Positions 17,890 through 28,774 are shown, counted from the first letter of the stretch. The stretch is 64,000 nt of DNA from Rheinheimera faecalis (GCF_021290965.1 NZ_JAJOYT010000006.1:124001-188000), one strand, 5' to 3'. Notes: generated by a model not told the origin, from the sequence alone. A program made the numbers and translations.

Positions 17890-18762
17890 ATGAGTTGGTT
17901 AGAAAAAATTCTGCCCAGAACTTCGTCTTCATCCCGTCGTAATATTCCTGAAGGGGTCTGGACTAAATGTACCTCTTGTGACGCTGTGTTGTACAAGGCA
18001 GAACTGGATCGGAACTTAGGTGTTTGTCCTAAATGCGACAACCATATGCGTATCAGTGCCAGAGACCGCATCAACAATTTCCTTGATACCGGTGGTATGG
18101 TTGAACTGGCTGCAGAGCTGGAACCTCAGGATCTGTTGAAATTTAAAGACAGTAAAAAATACAAAGATCGTATTATTGCTGCACAAAAAGAAACCAATGA
18201 AAAAGACGCCATGGTCGTGATGCGCGGTACTTTATTGGGCATGCCAGTGGTTGTGGCTTCATTTGAATTTGCATTTATGGGCGGCTCTATGGCGTCTGTA
18301 GTAGGTGCCAAGTTTGTCAAAGGTGTTGAATACGCTATTGAAAACAAAGTGCCTTTTATCTGTTTCTCTGCCAGTGGTGGCGCCCGTATGCAAGAAGCTT
18401 TATTGTCTTTAATGCAAATGGCAAAAACCAGCGCTGCTTTAGCTAAGCTGAGTGAAGCCGGTTTACCTTATATCTCTGTGCTGACCGACCCGACTATGGG
18501 TGGTGTGTCTGCCAGTCTGGCGATGCTGGGCGATTTAAACATTGGTGAGCCAAAAGCTCTGATCGGTTTTGCCGGTCCCCGTGTTATCGAGCAGACAGTG
18601 CGTGAAAAATTACCTGAAGGTTTCCAGCGCAGTGAATTCCTGCTGGAACACGGTGCTATCGACATGATTGTTGACCGCCGCCAAATGCGCGATACAATTG
18701 CGCGACTTGTGGCTAAATTCATGCGATGGCCAGCTCCTGCCAAGGAACACCGCGTCGCCTAA
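17890..18762 (+). CDS. accD: Acetyl-CoA carboxylase carboxyltransferase subunit beta
   Basis: 290 residues; with AccA it moves the carboxyl group from biotin to acetyl-CoA, giving malonyl-CoA for fatty-acid synthesis. The N-terminal zinc finger has C27, C30, C46 and C49 (CTSC...CPKC). The crotonase-fold core shows SGGARMQE and [15 protein letters not shown]. Length is slightly under that of E. coli (304), with a shorter C-terminal tail. folC starts 9 bases after its stop. Confidence 0.97.
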   Translation: MSWLEKILPRTSSSSRRNIPEGVWTKCTSCDAVLYKAELDRNLGVCPKCDNHMRISARDRINNFLDTGGMVELAAELEPQDLLKFKDSKKYKDRIIAAQKETNEKDAMVVMRGTLLGMPVVVASFEFAFMGGSMASVVGAKFVKGVEYAIENKVPFICFSASGGARMQEALLSLMQMAKTSAALAKLSEAGLPYISVLTDPTMGGVSASLAMLGDLNIGEPKALIGFAGPRVIEQTVREKLPEGFQRSEFLLEHGAIDMIVDRRQMRDTIARLVAKFMRWPAPAKEHRVA

Positions 18763-18771
18763 TAAGGTGTT

Positions 18772-20052
18772 ATGACCAATCTTTTATCGCCTGCAAGCCA
18801 ATCCTGTCAGACCCTGACGGATTGGCTTTGTTATATAGAACAAAAACATCCGCAACATCAGATTGAATTGGGATTGAGCCGGGTGCTTAACATCGCTCAG
18901 CGTGCTGATTTGCATCTGCTGCCTGGTAAAAAAATTCTGATCGCCGGCACCAACGGCAAAGGCACTACAGCCCGCACGCTGGAACAGCTTTGCGCTGTGC
19001 AGGGCTTGTCTGTCGGTGTGTATAGCTCTCCTCATTTACTGCAGTTTAACGAGCGCTTACGTATCAATGGCGAAGATGTAGCCGACAATCTTTGGTGTGA
19101 AGCTTTTGCCTTTATCGAGCAGCTACGTGGTGATATTGAACTGACCTATTTTGAGTTCACCACACTGGCGTCATTTTATCTGTTGAAACAACAGCAACCC
19201 GATCTCTGCCTGATTGAAGTGGGTTTAGGCGGTCGTCTGGACGCTACTAATATCATTGAGCCGGATTTAAGTATTCTGACCACTGTCGATTTAGACCATC
19301 AGGATTATTTAGGGCCAGATAGAGAAAGTATTGGCCGCGAAAAAGCCGGAGTGTTCCGCGCCGACAAGCCAGCTGTGATAGGCGAGACAGATATTCCACA
19401 GTCGGTACTGAAGTACAGTCAGGATATCAAAGCCCAACTGCTTTGCATCAATAAGGATTATCACTATAGCGTCACAGAAGCGAGCTTTAGCTGGCAAGGT
19501 GTGCATAGTCGTTTAGAGGCTTTACCTTTGACTGCAGTGCCGCTGCAGAATATAGCGACAGCTCTGACTGCACTTGAAGCTTTGGCTTTATTACCTTCAC
19601 AGCAACAGACCAAAGAGGTGTTATCTGCCTTAAGTCTGCCTGGACGGATGCAATGGCTGAGTAAAACTCCGGGTATACTACTGGATGTGGCGCATAACCC
19701 GCAGTCGGCTGGTTATTTGGCGGCTCAGCTTCAGTTCATTAAAGCAGGTTATGCTCGGGTTCATCTGCTGGTGGGTATGTTAAAAGATAAAGACATTGAG
19801 CACAGTCTGGCTCCTTTTCATCAGCTTGCCGATCACTGGCATCTGGTGGATTTACCGGGCGCTCGTGGCGCAGAAGCTCGTTTGCTGTTGCAGCAGTTAC
19901 CAGCGCAAAGCAGTTATTCATGTTATTCAGATTTAGAGTCGGGTTACCAACAAGCGCTGTTATCCATGCAGGCTAATGATTTATTGGTGATTTTCGGCTC
20001 TTTTGTTACAGTGTCGGCAGTTCTAGCGCTGCAAAAGGAGAGAGATGTATGA
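18772..20052 (+). CDS. folC: Bifunctional dihydrofolate / folylpolyglutamate synthase
   Basis: 426 residues. An ATP-dependent Mur-ligase-fold enzyme that adds glutamate to dihydropteroate and to folates. P-loop IAGTNGKGTTA at about 58-68, YSSPHL, and the metal-site region EVGLGGRLDATNI are present. The C-terminal domain has LLDVAHNPQS. It follows accD closely and overlaps dedD by 4 bases (ATGA), so the genes are co-translated. Confidence 0.96.
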   Translation: MTNLLSPASQSCQTLTDWLCYIEQKHPQHQIELGLSRVLNIAQRADLHLLPGKKILIAGTNGKGTTARTLEQLCAVQGLSVGVYSSPHLLQFNERLRINGEDVADNLWCEAFAFIEQLRGDIELTYFEFTTLASFYLLKQQQPDLCLIEVGLGGRLDATNIIEPDLSILTTVDLDHQDYLGPDRESIGREKAGVFRADKPAVIGETDIPQSVLKYSQDIKAQLLCINKDYHYSVTEASFSWQGVHSRLEALPLTAVPLQNIATALTALEALALLPSQQQTKEVLSALSLPGRMQWLSKTPGILLDVAHNPQSAGYLAAQLQFIKAGYARVHLLVGMLKDKDIEHSLAPFHQLADHWHLVDLPGARGAEARLLLQQLPAQSSYSCYSDLESGYQQALLSMQANDLLVIFGSFVTVSAVLALQKERDV

Positions 20053-20780
20053 CCAGCGCCTTTAAAAATCGCTTAATTGGCAGCAGCATTTTAATTATTG
20101 CTGCCATCGTTTTTTTACCTGATTTGCTGGATGGGCAAAAACAGGTGGTAAAAGATGAATTTAAAGCTATTCCAGAGCGTCCGGAATTTGCCACAGTGCA
20201 ACAGGAACAGGTATTTACTAAACAGCAATTAGCGGAAAAACAGCAGGAATTACTGGCGACGCCAGTGAATGATCCTGCTGCTGATGCGGCTTTACCTGAT
20301 AATAGTTTTGCACAAGTCACAGCAGGAGCTCCTGGCAGTGAAGCTGCGGCAGATAGTGCAACTATGGTGGCGCAGCCCGCTGAAGGTGCAGACACAGATC
20401 CAATTCCAGTACCAACCGAAAACCCTTTAGCTCCGGTGCCTGTTGTTGATACGACAGCTCAGGCAGCAACACCTCCAGTTACAGATAAAGCTGCTGAACT
20501 CAAAGGTAATCCAGCGTTAAATGAGACGGCCTGGATAGTCAGGGTAGGTAGTTTTGGTAAAGTAGAAAACGCGACCGCTTTAGTGGCTAAATTAAAAGAA
20601 GCGGGTTTTACTACCTTTACCCGTTCAACCACCAATGCACAAGGCCAGTCCATGGTCAGTGTCGTGGTTGGGCCCGAACTGAAAAAAGAGCGTCTGGAAC
20701 AAAAACTGCCTCAACTGCAGCAATTGACCGGAATAACGGGTCTGAAGCTGACAGCTTTTAAGCCTATCGAAAATAATTAG
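20049..20780 (+). CDS. dedD: SPOR domain cell-division protein DedD
   Basis: 243 residues: a short cytoplasmic N-terminus, one membrane span (about 8-26), a low-complexity Pro/Ala/Thr periplasmic linker and a C-terminal SPOR domain (about 165-240, starting AWIVRVGSFGKVENA). SPOR domains bind denuded septal peptidoglycan, and DedD supports constriction. Overlap with folC and the conserved operon position support the name. Confidence 0.9.
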   Translation: MTSAFKNRLIGSSILIIAAIVFLPDLLDGQKQVVKDEFKAIPERPEFATVQQEQVFTKQQLAEKQQELLATPVNDPAADAALPDNSFAQVTAGAPGSEAAADSATMVAQPAEGADTDPIPVPTENPLAPVPVVDTTAQAATPPVTDKAAELKGNPALNETAWIVRVGSFGKVENATALVAKLKEAGFTTFTRSTTNAQGQSMVSVVVGPELKKERLEQKLPQLQQLTGITGLKLTAFKPIENN

Positions 20781-20790
20781 GTGTTCGGGC

Positions 20791-20813
20791 GCGTGTTTTG
20801 GTAGAATGCGCGC
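20791..20813 (+). promoter_or_regulatory. Possible cvpA-purF promoter
   Basis: A TAGAAT -10-like box (20802-20807) lies inside a short inverted repeat (GGCGCG ... CGCGCC). No convincing -35 or PurR palindrome could be seen. Confidence 0.3.
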
Positions 20814-20839
20814 CGTCCTTAAGCGTCCTTTGGTAGCAA

Positions 20840-21328
20840 ATGGTTTGGATTGATTATGCCATTCTGGCAATTATCTCCCTTTCGACTGTGATCAGTCTGG
20901 TCAGGGGATTTGCCAAAGAAGCGGTTTCTCTGATTATCTGGATACTGGCCTTTTTTGTTGCCAGTTATTACTACCCCTATCTGGCAACCTATTTCACTGA
21001 ATTGCAAGACGCGCTGGTGCGCAATGCAGTCTCTATTGCCGTTCTGTTTATCTCCACTCTTATTCTTGGTGCCTTAATTAATTACCTGATTGGCCGTTTG
21101 GTTGAATCGACAGGTTTATCCGGCACCGACCGATTACTTGGCCTGATCTTTGGCGCCCTGCGTGGTGTGCTGGTGGTCAGTGCGTTGTTATTTTTCCTGG
21201 ATGCTTTTACCAGTGCGGATCAAACTGACTGGTGGCAAGCGTCCAAACTAATACCCGAATTTGGTTTTATCATTGAATGGTTTTTTGAGTACATCAAAGC
21301 CCATTCCAGTTTTATGCAGCGACCCTAA
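20840..21328 (+). CDS. cvpA: CvpA family membrane protein
   Basis: 162 residues with four predicted membrane spans (about 5-22, 27-47, 63-83, 100-122). The [18 protein letters not shown] motif in the first loop and second span is typical of CvpA/colicin V production proteins. The molecular role is unsettled; mutants are affected in envelope stress and bile resistance in enteric relatives. It is placed 20 bases before purF, as in E. coli. Confidence 0.92.
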   Translation: MVWIDYAILAIISLSTVISLVRGFAKEAVSLIIWILAFFVASYYYPYLATYFTELQDALVRNAVSIAVLFISTLILGALINYLIGRLVESTGLSGTDRLLGLIFGALRGVLVVSALLFFLDAFTSADQTDWWQASKLIPEFGFIIEWFFEYIKAHSSFMQRP

Positions 21329-21348
21329 GCGTGGCGAGGAAATAATCG

Positions 21349-22863
21349 ATGTGTGGTATTGTTGGAATCGTAGGTAAGTATCCGGTCAATCAGGCGTTGT
21401 ACGACGGTTTAACTGTGTTGCAGCACCGTGGTCAGGATGCCGCCGGCATAGTGACAGTAGACAACAAAACCTTACGCTTACGCAAAGCTAATGGCTTAGT
21501 GAAAGACGTATTTGAAGCCCGCCATATGCAGCGTTTGTCTGGCAATATGGGCATAGGCCATGTGCGTTACCCAACAGCGGGTTCTGCCAGTACGGCCGAA
21601 GCTCAGCCGTTTTATACCAATAGCCCTTTTGGTATAGCTCTGGCGCACAACGGTAACCTGACAAACTCTGAAGAATTAAAAGACGAGTTATTCCGCACTG
21701 CCCGTCGTCATGTCAATACCAACTCAGACTCAGAAGCTCTGTTAAACGCTTTTGCCCACGAGCTGGATATTCATGCTGATATGCATGTTAACCCTGACCA
21801 TATTTTTGGTGCTGTCACTAATTTACACCGTAAAATCCGTGGTGGTTATGCGGTGGTGGCAGTCGTCATTGGCCATGGTTTAGTTGCATTTCGTGATCCA
21901 AACGGTATCCGTCCTTTAGTGATGGGTAAACGTGAAACTGCGCTTGGCACTGAGTATATGGTCGCTTCTGAAAGCGTGGCCTTGGATGCGGACGGTTTTA
22001 CTGTGCTGCGTGATGTGGCGCCTGGTGAAGCTGTGTATATCACAGAAGACGGTGAGCTGTTCAGCCAGCAATGTGCCGAAAACCCAAGTTATGCCCCATG
22101 TATTTTTGAATATGTGTATTTTGCCCGCCCGGACTCCACCATAGACAATGTGTCTGTGTATGCATCCCGCGTGGCTATGGGTAAAAAGCTGGGCGAAAAA
22201 ATCAAAAAAGAATGGGCGCATTTAGATATTGATGTGGTCATTCCAATTCCTGAAACCAGTAACGATGCGGCTTTGCAAATTGCGCATGAGTTAGGTCTGC
22301 CATACCGTCAGGGGTATGTGAAAAACCGTTACATTGGCCGTACTTTTATTATGCCGGGTCAAGGGGAGCGTAAAAAGTCAGTCAAACGTAAACTAAACGC
22401 TATTTGGCAGGAATTCAAAGGCAAAAATGTGTTGCTGGTAGATGACTCCATAGTTCGCGGTACCACCTCAGAACAAATCATTGATATGGCGCGTGAAGCG
22501 GGTGCAAAGAAAGTGTATTTCGCCTCTGCTGCTCCGGAAATTCGTTTCCCGAACGTATACGGTATTGATATGCCATCGGCTAATGAGCTGATTGCTCATG
22601 GTCACGATGTGGAAAGCATCTGCAAAATCATTGGTGCTGATGGTTTGATTTTCCAGTCACTGGAAGATTTAGTGGATGCAGTACGTTCACAAAATCCGGA
22701 ACTGAAGCGTTTCGAGACCTCTGTGTTTGATGGTGTTTATGTGACTAACGACATTGATCAGGCTTACCTGAACCGTCTGGATGCACAACGTAATGAAGCT
22801 TCCAAACGCAAAAAAGAAGCTGAGTTATCTGCAAGTTTAGATTTGCATAACGAAGGCAACTGA
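21349..22863 (+). CDS. purF: Amidophosphoribosyltransferase
   Basis: 504 residues, first committed enzyme of purine synthesis (PRPP plus glutamine to phosphoribosylamine). The N-terminal Ntn glutaminase domain starts MCGIVGIVG with the nucleophile C2 exposed after Met removal. The C-terminal phosphoribosyltransferase has the PRPP loop [16 protein letters not shown] and the [19 protein letters not shown] region. Length matches E. coli PurF (505). A clear Shine-Dalgarno (GAGGAAAT) precedes it and a strong terminator follows. Confidence 0.97.
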   Translation: MCGIVGIVGKYPVNQALYDGLTVLQHRGQDAAGIVTVDNKTLRLRKANGLVKDVFEARHMQRLSGNMGIGHVRYPTAGSASTAEAQPFYTNSPFGIALAHNGNLTNSEELKDELFRTARRHVNTNSDSEALLNAFAHELDIHADMHVNPDHIFGAVTNLHRKIRGGYAVVAVVIGHGLVAFRDPNGIRPLVMGKRETALGTEYMVASESVALDADGFTVLRDVAPGEAVYITEDGELFSQQCAENPSYAPCIFEYVYFARPDSTIDNVSVYASRVAMGKKLGEKIKKEWAHLDIDVVIPIPETSNDAALQIAHELGLPYRQGYVKNRYIGRTFIMPGQGERKKSVKRKLNAIWQEFKGKNVLLVDDSIVRGTTSEQIIDMAREAGAKKVYFASAAPEIRFPNVYGIDMPSANELIAHGHDVESICKIIGADGLIFQSLEDLVDAVRSQNPELKRFETSVFDGVYVTNDIDQAYLNRLDAQRNEASKRKKEAELSASLDLHNEGN

Positions 22864-22889
22864 TTGGTCTGAGCCAGACTTGTGAATTA

Positions 22890-22926
22890 AAAAGGGGTCA
22901 GTTTTTAACTGGCCCCTTTTGTTTTT
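22890..22926 (+). terminator. Terminator of purF
   Basis: A 14-bp stem (22890-22903 with 22907-22920, one T-G pair), a TTT loop and a T-rich tail. Its A-run on the left also lets it act on the converging minus-strand gene. Confidence 0.85.
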
Positions 22927-22951
22927 GTAAAATGGGTATCTGCAAAGCAAG

Positions 22952-23551
22952 CTAATGCGTAAAGGCAGGGCCGAAACCGGAGCTCCATAAAATAGCGGTA
23001 GCAGTCATTACACAAACCAGCAGAATGAGGCCTGTGGTGACCACTGAGCTGGCATAAATAAAGCCACGTTCCTCAGGAATATGCATCAGAATCGGCACAC
23101 CCACATACAACAAATACACTGAATAAGTCAGTCCAGCTAATCCCACCAGCATGACAAACCAAAGTTCAGGAAATAAGGCGGCAAAACCCACCATAAAAAG
23201 TGGCGTCGAAGTATAAGAGGCCAATTCCAGTGTTTGGGTATATGTAGGTTCAGAGCCAAAGGTATGAGCCATCCAATGTGCTAAATAAGCTAGAGCGAAA
23301 ACCCCACCTATTAAAGCAATATACATAGCGACAGAAAGCATCATGGCGCTTTCAGCAGTTAAACGTATAGGTTCACCCACACCAATGCTCCAGCCTATAT
23401 GCACTGCCGAATAATAAGCACAGAGAGAAGGTATTAAGGCGACCAGCAGGATATGAATTAAACTGTATCTGAAACTTTCGTGACGTGCGTCTATCGTATG
23501 CCATTCTTCTTTGGGATGGGCATACAGCCCCCATAAGTGATTTAGAATCAT
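22952..23551 (-). CDS. Yip1 family inner membrane protein
   Basis: 199 residues with five hydrophobic spans and the N-terminal LYAHPKEEWHTI motif (Pro, Lys and Trp) found in YohC/Yip1-like bacterial proteins. No function is established. It is a single gene, converging on purF, with a GGATAAC Shine-Dalgarno-like stretch before the ATG. There is no gene between it and miaE; those 176 bases show no clear signal. Confidence 0.8.
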   Translation of the reverse strand: MILNHLWGLYAHPKEEWHTIDARHESFRYSLIHILLVALIPSLCAYYSAVHIGWSIGVGEPIRLTAESAMMLSVAMYIALIGGVFALAYLAHWMAHTFGSEPTYTQTLELASYTSTPLFMVGFAALFPELWFVMLVGLAGLTYSVYLLYVGVPILMHIPEERGFIYASSVVTTGLILLVCVMTATAILWSSGFGPAFTH

Positions 23552-23727
23552 AGTTGTTATCCTTGGCTACTACGTTGTTCATTACAGGGCCACACAACAA
23601 ACCCTTACCTTTGTTATGGCTAATAGATGCGTGTTCGTCAAGTTTGGAGCGGAAAATCTGCAGCGAAGAAGAACGGCATGTATCGGGTTAACTGACACAT
23701 GCGTTTAAAGAACAGAAAATAGCAGTT

Positions 23728-24495
23728 TTAAATAGCCGGAGCAGGAGCTCCGCTATGGAATTTAAAGTCCGGATCCGGGTTTGAAATCAGCTCTGCTTCG
23801 AGTTTGCCAAAAAAGCGGACCCGCTCTGTGATATCTGATTTGGAAATCACCTGCGCCAGTTCCAGATAGTCGGCAAAATGCCGTGCTTCTGAGCGTAACA
23901 AGGAGGTGTAAAAGCTGGCTAACTCCGGATCAACACATTCAGCGAGTTTGGCGAAACGCTCACAGGAGCGGGCTTCGATATAAGCACCACAAATCAGTTT
24001 ATCGATCAGAATTTGTGGCTCATGGGTTTTGCAGTTTTGGATAAGCGTTTTGGCATAACGGCTGGCACTGATATTTTCGTAAGGAATACCGCGGCTTTGC
24101 ATAATCTCCAGCACCTGACAAAAATGGTGCAGCTCTTCGCGTATTAACAATACCATGCGGTCGATAATACGATCGGAGTGCGCAAAATCAGAACGGCCAA
24201 TAATGCTTTTATTCAGTTTTTCAGCCTGCTTCAAGCCCTGAATATCACCATCAAACCGATAGGCGAAGTCTTCAAAAGGTTTCAGCCAGTTCAGTAAGGT
24301 TAAAGAGCTGTCTTTATCACAGGCATAACGACGCAGCAGATACATGGCTGTTTGCGCCGCTTTTAATTCGCAGATTAAGTGGTCCTGTAATAAAACCGCC
24401 AACCGCTCTGGTTTCTGCGCTTCGACTATCCAGCTGTCCGGGGTTTCACACTGTAAAAACTGATGAATGGGCTGAAGTAATTCGGTAAAGCTCAT
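23728..24495 (-). CDS. miaE: tRNA-(ms2io6A37) hydroxylase
   Basis: 255 residues from the ATG at 24493-24495 (MSFTELLQPIHQF); a longer frame runs back into lpxH and is rejected. A diiron ferritin-like monooxygenase that hydroxylates the isopentenyl group of ms2i6A37 in tRNAs reading UNN codons. Iron-ligand motifs are visible as EELHHF, EARSCERF and EARHF. The gene starts 14 bases after the lpxH stop and is probably co-transcribed with it. Confidence 0.92.
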   Translation of the reverse strand: MSFTELLQPIHQFLQCETPDSWIVEAQKPERLAVLLQDHLICELKAAQTAMYLLRRYACDKDSSLTLLNWLKPFEDFAYRFDGDIQGLKQAEKLNKSIIGRSDFAHSDRIIDRMVLLIREELHHFCQVLEIMQSRGIPYENISASRYAKTLIQNCKTHEPQILIDKLICGAYIEARSCERFAKLAECVDPELASFYTSLLRSEARHFADYLELAQVISKSDITERVRFFGKLEAELISNPDPDFKFHSGAPAPAI

Positions 24496-24508
24496 AAAGA
24501 TCTCAGCA

Positions 24509-25252
24509 TTAAGCCTGGGACAAGGGGTTGAAGTGTAGTTGCCAGCCGTCCGCTGACACATCCAGATAAGAACTCTGACTGTACCAGTCACCTAACACAT
24601 AACGTTGTGCTGCGCTGCCATCGGCAAGTTGTAATGGGTGCACTGCAGGTCTGTGGGTATGACCATGAATTAAATGCTGCACCTGATACTGGCTCATCAC
24701 TTTAGGTACTTCATCTGGCGTAACATCCATAATGTCAGATGTTTTGCCTTTTTTGTCCATAGCGCTGACCCGACGGGCTTTGCGAGCCAGATGTTGCCGG
24801 TACCATAGCGGTAACGATAATATGAGCTTTTGCCACCATTTTTGATCCCACCAGGCGCGAAACTTCTGATAACCAATGTCCAGAGTGCAAAGTGAATCAC
24901 CATGCATCAATAAAGTGGGAGTGCCGTATAAATCGACTACGGTCAGAGGCGCCAGCAACTGCATGCCAGAGCGCTTAGCAAATTTTTTTCCGAGTAAAAA
25001 GTCGCGGTTGCCATGACAAAAATAAACCGGCACAGCCTGAGCTGTTAAGGCTTTGATGGCTGTTGCAACTTCGGTCAGTAAAGGCGAGGGGTTATCATCA
25101 CCAATCCAGACTTCAAACAAATCGCCCAGAATATAAAGCGCATCAGCATTGGCTGCCTTTTGCTGTAAAAAAAGCAAAAACGCCGCGGTAATATCCGGGC
25201 GTTGTTCGCTTAAATGCAGATCGGCAATAAAAAGGCAGTGGCCTTTAGCCAT
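24509..25252 (-). CDS. lpxH: UDP-2,3-diacylglucosamine diphosphatase
   Basis: 247 residues, peripheral membrane calcineurin-like phosphoesterase that makes lipid X in lipid A synthesis. Metal-binding motifs: D11-x-H13 (ADLHLSE), GDLFEVW with D44, GNRD around 81-84 and the late HGHTH. The start overlaps the ppiB stop by 8 bases, as in E. coli where ppiB and lpxH are also adjacent. Confidence 0.96.
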   Translation of the reverse strand: MAKGHCLFIADLHLSEQRPDITAAFLLFLQQKAANADALYILGDLFEVWIGDDNPSPLLTEVATAIKALTAQAVPVYFCHGNRDFLLGKKFAKRSGMQLLAPLTVVDLYGTPTLLMHGDSLCTLDIGYQKFRAWWDQKWWQKLILSLPLWYRQHLARKARRVSAMDKKGKTSDIMDVTPDEVPKVMSQYQVQHLIHGHTHRPAVHPLQLADGSAAQRYVLGDWYSQSSYLDVSADGWQLHFNPLSQA

Positions 25253-25739
25253 GGATTTCTGCTTTTTCGATGATCACGGCATCGTTTGGTACATCAGCAT
25301 GGCCAAACTTGCGTCCTGTAGACACAGTTTTGATTTTGTTAATCACATCCATGCCTTCGACTACTTCACCAAATACACAATAACCCCAGCCCTGAGAAGT
25401 TTCTGAGCTGAAATCTAAAAAGTCGTTATTGGCTACGTTAATAAAGAACTGGCAGGTCGCAGAATGTGGATCGCTGGTGCGGGCCATAGCTACAGTGCCG
25501 GCTTTGTTAGCCACTTTGTTATTTGCTTCGTTTTTGATCGGTTTGCCCGGGTCTTTTTGTTCCATTTCAGGAGTGAAACCACCGCCCTGGATCATAAAGC
25601 CATTGATCACACGGTGAAAAATGGTGTTGTCATAAAAACCTTCTTTTACGTAGTTCAGAAAGTTTTCTACTGTTGCAGGGGCTTTGTCGGCAAATAATGC
25701 CAGTTTAATAACACCAAAATTGGTATGTAAGCTAACCAT
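25245..25739 (-). CDS. ppiB: Peptidyl-prolyl cis-trans isomerase B (cyclophilin)
   Basis: 164 residues from the ATG at 25737-25739 (MVSLHTNFG). AGGAG lies 6 bases upstream of it but abuts the earlier in-frame ATG at 25743-25745, so the second start is preferred. A cytosolic cyclophilin with the [15 protein letters not shown] active-site arginine and [12 protein letters not shown] block. No signal peptide. It heads ppiB-lpxH-miaE. Confidence 0.95.
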   Translation of the reverse strand: MVSLHTNFGVIKLALFADKAPATVENFLNYVKEGFYDNTIFHRVINGFMIQGGGFTPEMEQKDPGKPIKNEANNKVANKAGTVAMARTSDPHSATCQFFINVANNDFLDFSSETSQGWGYCVFGEVVEGMDVINKIKTVSTGRKFGHADVPNDAVIIEKAEIHG

Positions 25740-25878
25740 GATCATCTCCTATGGCTTAAAAACGGCGATAGTGTACCGCAGCTGTGGTAGATAACAAAGC
25801 GAGGATAGCTCAAGGCATTTGCTGATGTTACACTGTTACGCTTTGTGATTGCCGTTTTGATGATTTCCCGAGGAGCCC

Positions 25879-27258
25879 ATGCTACAGATTTTTAACACCC
25901 TGACCCGTAAAAAAGAGTCCTTTGTGCCTTTAGTGCCTGGCAAAGTTTCTATGTATGTCTGCGGCATCACTATTTATGATTTCTGTCATGTTGGCCACGC
26001 CCGTACTTATGTGGCTTTTGATGTAATGAACCGTTACTTACGTTTCAGCGGTTATGACGTCACTTATGTGCGTAACATCACAGATGTAGACGACAAAATT
26101 ATCAAACGTGCCAATGAAAACGGCGAAAGCTGTGACGCTTTAACGGCCCGTTATACTGTTGCTATGCATGATGACTTTAACGCGCTGGGGTTAATGCCTG
26201 CCGATATTGAACCTCGCGTCACGACTCATATGGCCGAAATCATTGAGCTGATTGAAACTTTAGTGGCGAAAGGTTATGCCTATATAGCCTCTGACGGTGA
26301 CGTACTCTTTGATGTCAGTAAATATGAAGCTTATGGACAGCTTAGTCAGCAGAATCTGGACATGTTGCAATCTGGCGCCCGTGTAGAGATTGATCAGGCC
26401 AAAGACGATCCACTGGATTTTGTATTGTGGAAAATGGCCAAGCCAAATGAGCCAAGCTGGTCATCGCCATGGGGCGAAGGCCGTCCAGGCTGGCATATCG
26501 AATGTTCGGCCATGAGTGCAAAACATTTAGGCAAGCATTTTGATATTCACGGTGGTGGTTCAGATTTACAGTTCCCGCACCATGAAAACGAAATTGCTCA
26601 GTCCTGCTGCGCTCATGACACTCCGTACGTCAATACCTGGATCCATACAGGTATGGTGCAGGTGGATAAAGAAAAGATGTCTAAATCCTTAGGCAACTTC
26701 TTTACTGTGAAAGATGTGCTGGCAGATTACAACGCTGAAGCTGTGCGTTATTTCCTGATTTCCAGCCATTACCGCAGCCAGCTGAACTACTCGGCTGAAA
26801 ACTTACTGCAGGCGCATTCAGCTTTAGGCCGTTTGTATACAGCTTTGCGTGAAGTAAAAGCTGCGACAGACGTCGATATGAATAACGATTACGTCAAAAC
26901 CTTCCGTGCTGCTATGGATGACGACTTCAATACAGCCCTGGCTTTGCCTGTGTTATTTGAACTGGCGCGTGATATCAACAAAGAAAAAGCTACAGATCCA
27001 GCTAAAGCTTCACAACTGGCAGGCTTGCTGATTAAACTTGGTAGTGTGATGGGTATTTTGCAGGGCGATGCAGAGAGCTTTTTACAGTCGGGTACAGATT
27101 CAGATGATGTGGCTGAAATTGAAGCTTTAATTACACAGCGTAATACTGCGCGTGCTAACAAAGACTGGGCTGCGGCTGATGCTGCCCGTGACGCTTTGGT
27201 GGCTAAGGGTATTATTCTGGAAGATAAAGCAGGTGTTACCACCTGGCGTCGGGGTTAA
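25879..27258 (+). CDS. cysS: Cysteinyl-tRNA synthetase
   Basis: 459 residues. Class I synthetase with zinc ligand C28 (YVCGI), the HIGH-type motif HVGH at 37-40, the [14 protein letters not shown] zinc loop and the KMSKSLGN loop. Length is as in E. coli (461). It is divergent from ppiB, the conserved arrangement. Two palindromes follow its stop. Confidence 0.97.
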   Translation: MLQIFNTLTRKKESFVPLVPGKVSMYVCGITIYDFCHVGHARTYVAFDVMNRYLRFSGYDVTYVRNITDVDDKIIKRANENGESCDALTARYTVAMHDDFNALGLMPADIEPRVTTHMAEIIELIETLVAKGYAYIASDGDVLFDVSKYEAYGQLSQQNLDMLQSGARVEIDQAKDDPLDFVLWKMAKPNEPSWSSPWGEGRPGWHIECSAMSAKHLGKHFDIHGGGSDLQFPHHENEIAQSCCAHDTPYVNTWIHTGMVQVDKEKMSKSLGNFFTVKDVLADYNAEAVRYFLISSHYRSQLNYSAENLLQAHSALGRLYTALREVKAATDVDMNNDYVKTFRAAMDDDFNTALALPVLFELARDINKEKATDPAKASQLAGLLIKLGSVMGILQGDAESFLQSGTDSDDVAEIEALITQRNTARANKDWAAADAARDALVAKGIILEDKAGVTTWRRG

Positions 27259-27260
27259 AC

Positions 27261-27286
27261 AGTGTCAGAGCTTAGGCTCTGACACT
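27261..27286 (+). terminator. Palindrome behind cysS (possible terminator)
   Basis: AGTGTCAGAGC (27261-27271), loop TTAG, GCTCTGACACT (27276-27286): a perfect 11-bp stem starting 2 bases after the stop, with only a weak T tract. Its core is shared with the palindromes at 16781-16814 and 27335-27358. Confidence 0.5.
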
Positions 27287-27334
27287 TCAGTTCGAAACTT
27301 AATTTAATCTGCTTCTAAGATAAATTCGATATAT

Positions 27335-27358
27335 GGGTCAGAGCCAAGGCTCTGACCC
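27335..27358. repeat. GGGTCAGAGCC palindrome
   Basis: GGGTCAGAGCC-AA-GGCTCTGACCC, a perfect 11-bp inverted repeat between the converging cysS and folD genes. It is one of three palindromes in the window with the GTCAGAG core. Such cores are often seen with REP-like elements in related genera; that link is an inference. Confidence 0.6.
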
Positions 27359-27367
27359 GAAATAAAA

Positions 27368-28225
27368 TTACTGATCGTGGAATTGCTCGCACGCTTCTAA
27401 GGTATTTTCAATCAGGCAGGCTACTGTCATTGGGCCTACACCACCAGGCACTGGCGTAATAAAGCGCGCATGCTCTTTGGCTTTATCAAATTCAACGTCA
27501 CCGACCAGTTTGCCGGACTCCAAACGGTTAATACCCACATCAATCACCAGCGCACCAGGCTTAATCCAGTCGCCTGGAATAAATTCTGGCTTACCTACGG
27601 CCACCACCACTAAATCAGCGCGGCGTACATGCTGCTCAAGCTGTTTGGTGAACTTATGACAGACAGTGGTAGTGCAACCTGCTAACAACAGCTCCAGCGC
27701 CATAGGGCGGCCTACAATGTTGGAAGCGCCGACAACTACTGCATCCATGCCACGGATTTGAATACCAGTGCTTTGCAACAGTTTAATGATGCCTTTTGGT
27801 GTGCAAGGGCGAAGGGCGGGCATACGCTGAGCTAAACGGCCAATATTGTAAGGGTGGAAACCATCTACATCTTTCAGTGGATTGATACGCTCCAGAATGG
27901 CCGAAGCGTCTAAACCTGCGGGCAAAGGCAATTGCACCAGAATACCGTCTACTTTGCTATCCGCATTTAAAGTATCGATTAAATCAAATAACTCTTGTTG
28001 AGTCGTGCCTGATGGCAAATCGTAAGAGAAGGATTCAAAGCCTACTTCTTCACAAGCTTTACGTTTACTGCCTACATAGACCTGAGACGCAGCATCCATA
28101 CCTACCAGTACTACCGCAAGGCCCGGGGCTCTTTTTCCTGCTGCAAGGCGTTGCTGAACCCTTAATGCGACCTGTTGACGGGTAGATTGAGCTACCGCTT
28201 TGCCATCTATGATTTGTGCTGCCAT
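27368..28225 (-). CDS. folD: Methylene-THF dehydrogenase / cyclohydrolase
   Basis: 285 residues, bifunctional one-carbon enzyme (NADP-dependent oxidation of 5,10-methylene-THF, then hydrolysis to 10-formyl-THF). Motifs: [18 protein letters not shown] with the catalytic Lys, [29 protein letters not shown] and the C-terminal [10 protein letters not shown]. Convergent with cysS, a pairing common in Gammaproteobacteria. Confidence 0.97.
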   Translation of the reverse strand: MAAQIIDGKAVAQSTRQQVALRVQQRLAAGKRAPGLAVVLVGMDAASQVYVGSKRKACEEVGFESFSYDLPSGTTQQELFDLIDTLNADSKVDGILVQLPLPAGLDASAILERINPLKDVDGFHPYNIGRLAQRMPALRPCTPKGIIKLLQSTGIQIRGMDAVVVGASNIVGRPMALELLLAGCTTTVCHKFTKQLEQHVRRADLVVVAVGKPEFIPGDWIKPGALVIDVGINRLESGKLVGDVEFDKAKEHARFITPVPGGVGPMTVACLIENTLEACEQFHDQ

Positions 28226-28410
28226 AAAACTGCTCTGTTGACCTGAAATCTGAGGATTTGTATTTTCGCACAGCTACGCCAAAGAGGCCAAGCAGATCAG
28301 TTTAAGTAGCGTAAAAAGTTAAAAAATCAGCATATTTTCACCGTATTGGTCGCTTTTATGACAAATGGGTTCAAATATTAAGCAATCAGTTTTTTAGCTG
28401 CAAAAAAGGT

Positions 28411-28439
28411 TTGACGCTCCAGGGCTTGGGCTGTAATAT
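28411..28439 (+). promoter_or_regulatory. Promoter of the Pro-Arg-His-Pro tRNA cluster
   Basis: TTGACG, a 17-base spacer and TAATAT, followed by the GC-rich discriminator TCCGCCCCG, which is typical of stable-RNA promoters under stringent control. It lies 30 bases before the first tRNA. Confidence 0.75.
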
Positions 28440-28468
28440 TCCGCCCCGTTGCAGTAGTGTAGCGAAGT

Positions 28469-28545
28469 CGGTGATTAGCGCAGCTTGGTAGCGCACTTGG
28501 TTTGGGTCCAAGGGGTCGCAAGTTCGAATCTTGCATCACCGACCA
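28469..28545 (+). tRNA. tRNA-Pro (TGG)
   Basis: 77 bases with encoded CCA, acceptor CGGTGAT/ATCACCG, anticodon loop TTTGGGT with TGG. First gene of the cluster and identical to the copy at 28775. Confidence 0.95.
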
Positions 28546-28574
28546 TTTAAGAGAGCCTAAGGGCCTCGAATTTG

Positions 28575-28651
<77 letters not shown>

Positions 28652-28677
28652 TTGCAACATTAGTAAAGTTCTACCGT

Positions 28678-28754
28678 GGTGGCTGTAGCTCAGTTGGTAG
28701 AGTCCCGGATTGTGATTCCGGTTGTCGTGGGTTCGAGCCCCATCAGCCACCCCA
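28678..28754 (+). tRNA. tRNA-His (GTG)
   Basis: 77 bases counting the extra 5' G that pairs with the C before CCA (the histidine identity pair). Anticodon loop TTGTGAT (GTG). The D-stem has a G10-T25 wobble. Confidence 0.95.
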
Positions 28755-28774
28755 TTTTAGACTGGTTTATATGT

